Shown here: one piece after another, positions 1 through 3,916 of the stretch
Layout: each line of letters starts with the position of its first letter
Numbering within the stretch: the first letter of the stretch is position 1
From: Bacillota bacterium
GTDB taxonomy: Bacteria; Bacillota; Clostridia; Christensenellales; Borkfalkiaceae
Direction of reading: 5' to 3'
Length of the DNA stretch: 7,324 bases
Assembly: GCA_021768985.1 (NCBI GenBank)
Contig: JAETTR010000051.1
Coordinates: 1 to 7,324, forward strand
Translations under genes and position numbers: made by a program
Notes under the pieces: model-generated
Seen by the model: only the letters and a program-made list of their open reading frames with translations
Told to the model about the DNA's origin: nothing
Databases searched by the model: none

Positions 1-63
1 CGATTCGCCGGCAAAAGCCGATTCAAGATTCTTTTCCGTCTGTGTGCCTTTGTACTGATTCAT
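1..63 (-). CDS. rbr: Rubrerythrin, N-terminal 21 codons only (runs off left edge)
   Basis: Reading leftwards from the ATG at 61-63, the first 21 residues contain TEKNLESAFAGES. From memory of the family, this matches the start of rubrerythrin at the same numbering, including Glu20, which in the Desulfovibrio protein is a ligand of the di-iron centre. Rubrerythrins are cytoplasmic non-haem iron proteins that reduce hydrogen peroxide in anaerobes, taking electrons through a C-terminal rubredoxin-like domain that is not visible here. An AAGGAG Shine-Dalgarno sequence (70-75) lies 6 bases before the ATG and fixes the start. The upstream 85 bases are AT-rich. I see only a poor promoter candidate there (TTACAA, 17 bases, TATGTC), so the gene may also receive read-through past the stem-loop at 149-189. 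Assignment rests on a short but characteristic segment. Confidence 0.85.
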   Translation of the reverse strand, partial: MNQYKGTQTEKNLESAFAGES

Positions 64-148
64 AATGTGCTCCTTAAAAAATTATTTGTTTCTGCAACCC
101 CGACATATCGTCTTGAAGTTGTTTTTGTAACGCTTTAATATATTCTCG

Positions 149-189
149 AAAAAATCATGACCTTAAACGAACTGTTTAAGGTCATGATT
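149..189 (-). terminator. Intrinsic terminator downstream of tRNA-Ala
   Basis: Bases 153-168 and 174-189 are perfect 16-bp inverted repeats around a 5-base loop. On the minus strand the stem is followed by a run of six T (two of them in the stem end). The hairpin lies 54 bases beyond the tRNA-Ala 3' end and about 90 bases before the rubrerythrin ATG. It is the first convincing terminator after the ssrA promoter, so it probably ends the whole tmRNA-tRNA transcript. The stem is AT-rich but unusually long and without mismatches. On the plus strand no T-run follows, so it works in one direction. Confidence 0.8.
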
Positions 190-242
190 GGTGGAGTTGC
201 GGACGCCAAAGGCGAACCCTCGGTGTTCAACAGCTCCTGTGG

Positions 243-318
243 TGGTGGAGCCAAGGGGAGTCGAACCCCTGACCTTTTGAATGCCATTCAAACGCGCTAC
301 CAACTGCGCTATGACCCC
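243..318 (-). tRNA. tRNA-Ala (anticodon GGC)
   Basis: Complete cloverleaf of 76 bases including an encoded CCA. The acceptor arm pairs GGGGTCA with TGGCTCC and contains the G3:U70 wobble that marks alanine tRNAs. The D arm is GCGC/GCGC around AGTTGGTA. The anticodon stem TTTGA/TCAAA encloses the loop ATGGCAT, giving anticodon GGC, which reads GCC and GCU codons. The T arm is AGGGG/CCCCT with the loop TTCGACT. A truncated copy of its first 30 bases lies just upstream in the same orientation (417-446). No strong promoter lies close in front, so it is probably co-transcribed from the ssrA promoter and cut out by RNase P and tRNA 3' processing. Confidence 0.97.
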
Positions 319-379
319 ATAACGATATTAAATTCGAACGGCATTCCGTTTTGTCGGTATCCCTCCAAAACAACGCCAT

Positions 380-398
380 TTTGCGGCAGAGCCGCAAA
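380..398. repeat. Small perfect hairpin in the inter-tRNA segment
   Basis: TTTGCGGC (380-387) and GCCGCAAA (391-398) form an 8-bp perfect stem with the 3-base loop AGA. Neither side is followed by a T-run, so it is not a typical intrinsic terminator. It sits 18 bases from the breakpoint where the truncated tRNA copy stops resembling tRNA-Ala. It may be a REP-like palindrome or a processing structure in the transcript. Function unknown. Confidence 0.6.
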
Positions 399-416
399 GC
401 GTCGGCAAGCCTCGCG

Positions 417-446
417 CAAACGCGCTACCAACTGCGCTATGACCCC
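417..446 (-). pseudogene. Truncated tRNA-Ala (5' 30 nt only)
   Basis: These 30 bases match tRNA-Ala (243-318) exactly from G1 to position 30, then diverge abruptly to GCGCGAGGC. No anticodon loop, T arm or acceptor 3' strand follows, so no functional tRNA can form. It lies between ssrA and the intact tRNA-Ala in the same orientation and should be transcribed if ssrA transcription reads through. Whether the RNA is merely a relic or is processed into a stable tRNA-half-like fragment cannot be told from sequence. Confidence 0.85.
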
Positions 447-580
447 ACAATATTGCACAATACGGATGATAGGACTCCCAATAAAAGACGGAGTATTTTT
501 TTGGAAAAAGGAGCAACCCGCGTAATAGGCACGGATTTCGCGCTTGCGCAATTTCCTGCATACCGCGCGGAGTTGCGATG

Positions 581-966
581 TGGTGGACCTGCGCAGAATT
601 GAACTGCGGTCTTACAAGGTTCACCCGCGGACACTACACGCTTAGTCTGTGGTCGATCTCGCCGAAAGGCAGTCCGCAGACAAACTGCCGAGGGGCATGT
701 TTCCGAAATTCATTCCGAGCGGGGGGAAACCAACCCGCAGGCAACGTTCCCTACTGCATTGACGCCCTGATCCGCACCGTAGGCAATGCGGGAAGGACGG
801 AGCTTAACGCTGTTAAGCCGCAAGTGCTACGCGGCGGGAAACCCGACGAGCAGCGGTCGATCTTCTGCTTTTATTATCAGCATTTAAATGAAATCCGTTT
901 TTACGGAGCCGAGCCTCCGGCGTGCGTCCTACGGAATCCGCTTGCAATCGAATCCGAAACAGGCCC
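581..966 (-). ncRNA. ssrA: tmRNA (transfer-messenger RNA), one-piece
   Basis: tmRNA rescues ribosomes stalled on broken messages. It is charged with alanine, enters the A site with SmpB, and supplies a short reading frame that tags the stalled protein for proteolysis. The 386-base RNA begins GGGCCTG, which pairs fully with CAGGTCC near the 3' end, including a G3:U70 pair, and it ends with encoded ACCA. The 5' part has the typical GGATTCGA motif. The 3' part has GACTAAGCGTGTAG, then a T arm CGCAG/CTGCG around TTCAATT. The tag frame lies at 813-881, with its stop inside a 7-bp hairpin (802-818), as in helix 5 of known tmRNAs. The rest would hold the pseudoknots, which I did not fold base by base. 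It has its own strong promoter (994-1021). No T-run hairpin directly follows the 3' end. Confidence 0.96.
813..881 (-). other. tmRNA tag-peptide reading frame (22 residues)
   Basis: Reading leftwards from GCT (881-879) to TAA (815-813) gives a 22-residue tag that starts ADNKSRRS and ends RRVALAA. The terminal ALAA is the usual ClpXP-type degradation signal, and an Ala resume codon is common. The tag holds six arginines in three pairs plus one lysine against a single aspartate. This is far more basic than familiar tags such as the E. coli ANDENYALAA, and it is about twice as long. The stop codon falls in the hairpin at 802-818. The end of the tag is firm. The resume codon is inferred from position and the typical Ala start, and could be a few codons off. 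Confidence 0.8.
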
Positions 967-993
967 GTATTGCAAATCCGTAGCGTATCTTTT

Positions 994-1021
994 ATTATAC
1001 GTTTTTTTTAAACTTTGTCAA
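994..1021 (-). promoter_or_regulatory. ssrA promoter (sigma-A type)
   Basis: On the minus strand, a perfect TTGACA (1016-1021) and a perfect TATAAT (994-999) are separated by 16 bases. Transcription would start near 987, about 20 bases before the mature tmRNA 5' end at 966, leaving a short leader for RNase P. Two consensus hexamers suit a highly expressed stable RNA. Confidence 0.9.
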
Positions 1022-1091
1022 CCGTTTTTGTGCAGAGAATTTCTACCTTTCGAAAATGAATCCTTTTTGTTAAGAATTATAACGTATTCGC

Positions 1092-1120
1092 TTGATTTGT
1101 TGAAGACAGTATGTTATACT
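1092..1120 (+). promoter_or_regulatory. Promoter of the membrane-protein/HAD unit
   Basis: TTGATT (1092-1097), a 17-base spacer and TATACT (1115-1120) fit a sigma-A promoter. Transcription would begin near 1127, giving a leader of about 50 bases before the ATG at 1179. It is divergent from the ssrA promoter, with about 70 bases between the two -35 boxes. That gap contains CTTTCGAAAA (1047-1056), resembling the palindrome in the malQ control region. Confidence 0.75.
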
Positions 1121-1178
1121 GATTTTACAAGCTTTCTATGAAGGGGAATAATCGGAAAGGGATAAGAAGGGGGAGAAT

Positions 1179-1997
1179 ATGCAAAACGATTTGTTCGAGT
1201 TCGATGACGCGGTAACGACGACGGAAATCGAACGGGATTACGAGAAAACGTGTTACGGGAAGGTTGCGTATAAGCGCGTGCAACGCTTGCGCCGCCGCGG
1301 GAAACGGCGCGGGATCGACGTGCCGGTTCTCGGATACGAATTGACGAAGCCCGAAAAACCGCGCATTGCTTTTTGGGTTGTCGCCATAGTTTCGGCGGTG
1401 CTGTTTGTCGGCATCATGATCGGGCTCGGATTTCTTTATAACGAGCTGGTTAAAGCGTTTTCCGATCTGGGCGGGCTCGGCGAGTTTATAAAAGTGCTGT
1501 TTAAGCCCGATGTTTTGCGCGGCTCGTTGGGATTGTCCGCGTTACCCGGAATACTGATGGTCGTGGTCTATTTATTGGTTCTCGTCCTGTTTGCGGTGCC
1601 GTTCATAGCCGCGGTGTACTTTTTTCGTTTTGTCCGCGATGCGTTTTATATGGCAAATTGCTCCAAAGAAGAGTTCGCGAAGGGGAGCATCATCTCCTCG
1701 CGCATTCTCGGGCTCGTCACCGTTTTGGTTGTCGCCACTGTGATATTCATCATTTTGTTATCGTTGATATCGGCGGCAGGCGCGAAGTTATATATCGGAC
1801 TGATTTTCGGCGCGCTTGCGGTTTCGCTCGTCGGGTTCCTTGCGCTGATTATCGTCGAAAAGATAAAATGCGGCAAGTGGTTCAAAGGGCTGGAAGAGGA
1901 CAAACGACAAAATTATCTCGCGCACGAAAGGGCGTTGCGGCGGGTGAAGAGCCATTTGAAAATGGAAAAACGTTTTTGGGAAGATTTGGGCAAATAA
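1179..1997 (+). CDS. Hypothetical four-helix membrane protein
   Basis: I do not recognise a family for this 272-residue protein. Residues 1-62 are hydrophilic, with an acidic start and a dense basic patch around 33-45 (RVQRLRRRGKRRG). Four likely membrane segments follow: about 63-88, 122-152, 175-200 and 203-227. The tail (about 228-272) is charged and probably helical. The basic patch just before the first segment favours a cytoplasmic N-terminus, and an even number of segments puts the C-terminus inside too. There is no signal peptide and no visible catalytic motif. The ATG follows AAGGGGGAG (1167-1175) at good spacing and a clear promoter (1092-1120). It is first in a probable two-gene unit with the HAD hydrolase, 25 bases apart. 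It could be a small transporter-like or membrane-stress protein, but nothing in the sequence decides this. Confidence 0.85.
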   Translation: MQNDLFEFDDAVTTTEIERDYEKTCYGKVAYKRVQRLRRRGKRRGIDVPVLGYELTKPEKPRIAFWVVAIVSAVLFVGIMIGLGFLYNELVKAFSDLGGLGEFIKVLFKPDVLRGSLGLSALPGILMVVVYLLVLVLFAVPFIAAVYFFRFVRDAFYMANCSKEEFAKGSIISSRILGLVTVLVVATVIFIILLSLISAAGAKLYIGLIFGALAVSLVGFLALIIVEKIKCGKWFKGLEEDKRQNYLAHERALRRVKSHLKMEKRFWEDLGK

Positions 1998-2022
1998 AAA
2001 ATCTGTTTCGTAACATTTTAAA

Positions 2023-2721
2023 ATGAAAGATTTTTGTTTTGATTTATACGGCACATTGCTCGATATTCGTACCGACGAGGAAAGCGAAGAATTTTGGAAT
2101 AAAATTTGCGGCTTGCTGAAAGGGGAACGGCGCGGGGAAGAATGGAAGCAACGCTATCGGCTCCTGTGCGAACGGGAGAGATCGAGACAGCGAAAACAGG
2201 AATTCGATTTGTTGCCCGTGTTCGAACGGCTGTTCGGAACGAAGAACGTCGGCGATCCTGCCGCATACGCTTATGCTTTTCGGAAAGCATCCGTGATCCG
2301 CTGCCGTCCGTTCGAGGGCGTAACCGAAATGCTCGCGGAGTTGAAAGCGCGGGGTGCGAAGCTGTATTTGCTCTCCAACGCGCAGGCGTGTTTTACCCGT
2401 GCGGAATTGGAAGAGAACGGTTTGGCGCAATACTTCGACGGTATCATGCTTTCTTCGGAAATCGGTTGGAAAAAGCCCGACCTCCGGTTTTTCGAACATG
2501 CGATCTCAAAATTCGGTCTAATCCCCGAAAATACCGTTTACGCGGGGAACGATCTGCGCGACGACGTGGGCGGCGCGAAAGGGGCGGGCATGACGACCGT
2601 TTATATGCGGACGGAACAGTCGGGCGAGTATCCGAATCCGTCCGTGCCCGACATCGAAGTGTCCGACGTAAAAGAGCTTTCCGAAACGCTGTTTCGGTTA
2701 TGCGAAAATCGGGAATTATAA
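2023..2721 (+). CDS. HAD-superfamily hydrolase (haloacid dehalogenase-like)
   Basis: A 232-residue cytoplasmic enzyme with the HAD motifs in order: motif I FDLYGTLLD with the nucleophile Asp7, motif II LLSNAQ with Ser118, motif III GWKKPD with Lys151 and motif IV AGNDLRDD around 174-181. Residues 15-95, between motif I and the core, form a helical cap of the C1 type. Family members are mostly phosphatases on small phosphorylated metabolites. The DLYGT form, without the second Asp of DxDGT, is typical of the dehalogenase branch and of some phosphatases, so the substrate is open. In motif IV the usual GDS is GND, leaving Asp177, Asp180 and Asp181 as acidic residues. The start is firm because Asp7 must be close to the N-terminus, yet there is no Shine-Dalgarno in the AT-rich 25 bases before it. 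It lies downstream of the membrane-protein gene and ends at the terminator at 2720-2751. Confidence 0.92.
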   Translation: MKDFCFDLYGTLLDIRTDEESEEFWNKICGLLKGERRGEEWKQRYRLLCERERSRQRKQEFDLLPVFERLFGTKNVGDPAAYAYAFRKASVIRCRPFEGVTEMLAELKARGAKLYLLSNAQACFTRAELEENGLAQYFDGIMLSSEIGWKKPDLRFFEHAISKFGLIPENTVYAGNDLRDDVGGAKGAGMTTVYMRTEQSGEYPNPSVPDIEVSDVKELSETLFRLCENREL

Positions 2722-2751
2722 AAAGACGCCGCTTGCAAGCGGCGTCTTTTT
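2720..2751. terminator. Bidirectional intrinsic terminator between convergent genes
   Basis: A 32-base perfect palindrome with a core GACGCCGCTTGCAAGCGGCGTC (9-bp arms around TGCA), flanked by five A on the left and five T on the right. Read on either strand, it gives a GC-rich hairpin followed by a T-run. It overlaps the stop codon of the HAD gene and lies 11 bases beyond the 3' end of the LacI-type gene, so it can end both transcripts within a 40-base gap. Confidence 0.95.
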
Positions 2752-2761
2752 CTATGCGAAT

Positions 2762-3736
2762 TTATTGTTTTTGTTGCGTGCTTCCGCGGGTGATGAGGGT
2801 ACAGCCCACCGTTGCGCGTTGGGCGGAAAGTCCTTTCATGGTGCTCTCCAGAATGTGGAACGCCCGTTCGCCGATCAGGTCGAAATCCTGCCGAACGGTC
2901 GAGAGATTGTATTCCGCGTTGCGTACGGTCTTTAAATCGTCGTACCCGATGACGGAGTAATCCTCGGGAATCTTCTTGCCCGCGCCGCGCATACGGTCGA
3001 TAAAGCCGATCGCCATGCTGTCGCTCGCGCACACGATTGCCGAAAATTCCTTTTTGTTCTGCAAAAAATAGTCCGCCGCGTCCGCGCCCGCTTTCATGGA
3101 ATAGTCACCGAAGTAAGTCAGATCGTAGCGGTATTCAATGCTGTTGCGCGCAAGTCCCAAAACGTAACCCGCGAGACGCTCCGCGCCCACGAGCGAGGCG
3201 CGTTCGCCGCCGAGGAAGGCGATTCCTTTGTGGTCGAGCGAAACGAGATAGTCTACCGCTTCTTCTATGGAGTGGATATTGTCGCTCCCGATTCCCGAAA
3301 CCTTGTCGTTGCCCGTGACGTAGTTGTCGAACAGCACGATGGGATAACGCGCTTTCTTCAACTGACTGTAAACGGGGGAGTTGAAGTTGATGTCGAGCAG
3401 CAGCGCGCCGTACAAATGGTTGTAAGCCAGGTAATCGTTCAGGCGAAAGTCGTCCGTCACGACGTCGGGGATCACCACGTAGCGCGCCCGTTCCGCCGTT
3501 TCGCGGAAGGAGCGGTACACTTCGTAGTTCGCGCCGTCTTTCTTTTCGCCTTTGCCCCAGAGCACGGCAACCCGTCCGTTAATCGTCATCGATTTCCGCG
3601 AGCGGTAGCCCACCGATTCCGCGTAATCGCAAACCGTCTTTTTGGTTTCGTCGGCAATGTCGTTCGAGCCGTTCAGCGCTTTGGAAACGGTTGCCACCGA
3701 AATGTTGAATTTTTCCGCAATTTCTTTGATCGTCAT
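2762..3736 (-). CDS. LacI-family transcriptional repressor of the alpha-glucan operon
   Basis: A 324-residue regulator. Residues 2-22 (IKEIAEKFNISVATVSKALNG) are the N-terminal LacI helix-turn-helix, continuing to GY at 43-44. Residues about 55-324 are a periplasmic-binding-protein-like sugar domain with family signposts: FDN (136-138), SDN (151-153), ASDSMAIGF (237-245), IPEDYSVIGYDD (256-267) and LITRGST (314-320). Such proteins usually form dimers and release their operators when a sugar binds. The linker after GY (RSRKSMTINGRVAVL) is shorter than usual and lacks a clear PNxxAxxL hinge helix. The gene is divergent from malQ across 180 bp holding palindromes TTTTCGAAAA, so regulation of malQ-pullulanase and of itself is likely. 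The inducer is unknown; maltose or a maltodextrin is the natural guess. The Shine-Dalgarno is poor (GAACGAGAA), which would keep repressor levels low despite a strong promoter. Confidence 0.93.
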   Translation of the reverse strand: MTIKEIAEKFNISVATVSKALNGSNDIADETKKTVCDYAESVGYRSRKSMTINGRVAVLWGKGEKKDGANYEVYRSFRETAERARYVVIPDVVTDDFRLNDYLAYNHLYGALLLDINFNSPVYSQLKKARYPIVLFDNYVTGNDKVSGIGSDNIHSIEEAVDYLVSLDHKGIAFLGGERASLVGAERLAGYVLGLARNSIEYRYDLTYFGDYSMKAGADAADYFLQNKKEFSAIVCASDSMAIGFIDRMRGAGKKIPEDYSVIGYDDLKTVRNAEYNLSTVRQDFDLIGERAFHILESTMKGLSAQRATVGCTLITRGSTQQKQ

Positions 3737-3757
3737 TTCTCGTTCTGCCTTTATTTT

Positions 3758-3786
3758 ATTATAACATATTGTTTTCCGTTTGTCAA
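3758..3786 (-). promoter_or_regulatory. Promoter of the LacI-family gene
   Basis: On the minus strand, a perfect TTGACA (3781-3786), a 17-base spacer and a perfect TATAAT (3758-3763) precede the ATG at 3734-3736. The leader is only about 15 bases from the expected start point. A degenerate operator-like site (3795-3805) lies 8 bases upstream of the -35 box. Confidence 0.92.
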
Positions 3787-3794
3787 CCCCTGAA

Positions 3795-3805
3795 TTTTCG
3801 GAAAA
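3795..3805. promoter_or_regulatory. Candidate operator O1 (degenerate)
   Basis: TTTTCGGAAAA differs from the palindrome TTTTCGAAAA, found twice nearer malQ, by one inserted G. It sits just upstream of the repressor gene's -35 box and about 48 bp from O2, so it could take part in autoregulation or looping. It is weaker evidence than O2 and O3. Confidence 0.35.
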
Positions 3806-3807
3806 AA

Positions 3808-3822
3808 GTGATAATATGTCAC
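3808..3822. promoter_or_regulatory. Inverted repeat GTGA-N7-TCAC of unknown role
   Basis: GTGATAATATGTCAC has matching arms GTGA and TCAC around 7 bases, between the repressor promoter and the malQ operator pair. It superficially resembles a CRP/FNR-type site, but those have a 6-base centre, so the spacing is off by one. It may be a site for a second regulator or chance. Confidence 0.25.
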
Positions 3823-3842
3823 AAAGTAAAAATTATTTACAA

Positions 3843-3852
3843 TTTTCGAAAA
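3843..3852. promoter_or_regulatory. Candidate operator O2
   Basis: An exact palindrome TTTTCGAAAA, within a longer AATTTTCGAAAAAA, ends 5 bases before the malQ -35 box. A palindrome centred on CG is typical of LacI-family operators. Its centre is 21 bp from that of O3, close to two helical turns, so two repressor dimers could bind on one face of the DNA. Confidence 0.6.
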
Positions 3853-3857
3853 AACAC

Positions 3858-3886
3858 TTGCATTTTTCGAAAAGGTGTGATATCAT
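3858..3886 (+). promoter_or_regulatory. Promoter of the malQ-pullulanase operon
   Basis: TTGCAT (3858-3863), a 17-base spacer and TATCAT (3881-3886) fit a sigma-A promoter, with transcription starting near 3893 and a leader of about 24 bases. The first ten bases of the spacer are the palindrome O3, so a bound repressor would directly block RNA polymerase. Confidence 0.8.
3864..3873. promoter_or_regulatory. Candidate operator O3 inside the malQ promoter
   Basis: A second exact copy of TTTTCGAAAA, placed between the -35 and -10 boxes of the malQ promoter. The position is what one expects of a main repressing operator. The presumed ligand is the divergent LacI-family protein; this is inferred from adjacency and the CG-centred palindrome. 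Confidence 0.65.
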
Positions 3887-3916
3887 TGCAAACGAAAAGA
3901 GAAAAAAGGGAAAATT

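Larger units (their letters stand above)
289..446 (-). repeat. 30-bp direct repeat (tRNA-Ala 5' half) flanking a 98-bp segment
   Basis: Bases 289-318 and 417-446 are identical over 30 positions and correspond to tRNA-Ala nucleotides 1-30, from the acceptor strand through the D arm to four bases of the anticodon stem. The repeat unit is 128 bp long. The 98-bp segment between the copies (319-416) has no gene that I can support. It contains a perfect small hairpin (380-398) and an AT-rich stretch next to the intact tRNA. The arrangement could come from a tandem duplication followed by decay, or from insertion of a small element at the tRNA. Confidence 0.85.

Noticed and set aside
190..242. Possible second tRNA 3' end (GCAACTCCACCA on the minus strand)
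   Set aside because: No T loop of the form TTCNANNC or acceptor partner could be found; only the acceptor-like end is similar.
474..502. Possible plus-strand terminator (ACTCC/GGAGT stem followed by a T-run)
   Set aside because: The stem is only 5 bp with an 11-base loop, and no plus-strand gene lies upstream.
578..1141. Plus-strand open frame of 187 codons across the tmRNA
   Set aside because: It runs antisense to a fully supported tmRNA and its promoter, and lacks a ribosome site.
1138..1215. Short plus-strand reading frame beginning ATGAAGGGG in front of the membrane-protein gene
   Set aside because: It has no Shine-Dalgarno sequence, overlaps the real gene in another frame, and its codons simply reflect the purine-rich ribosome site.
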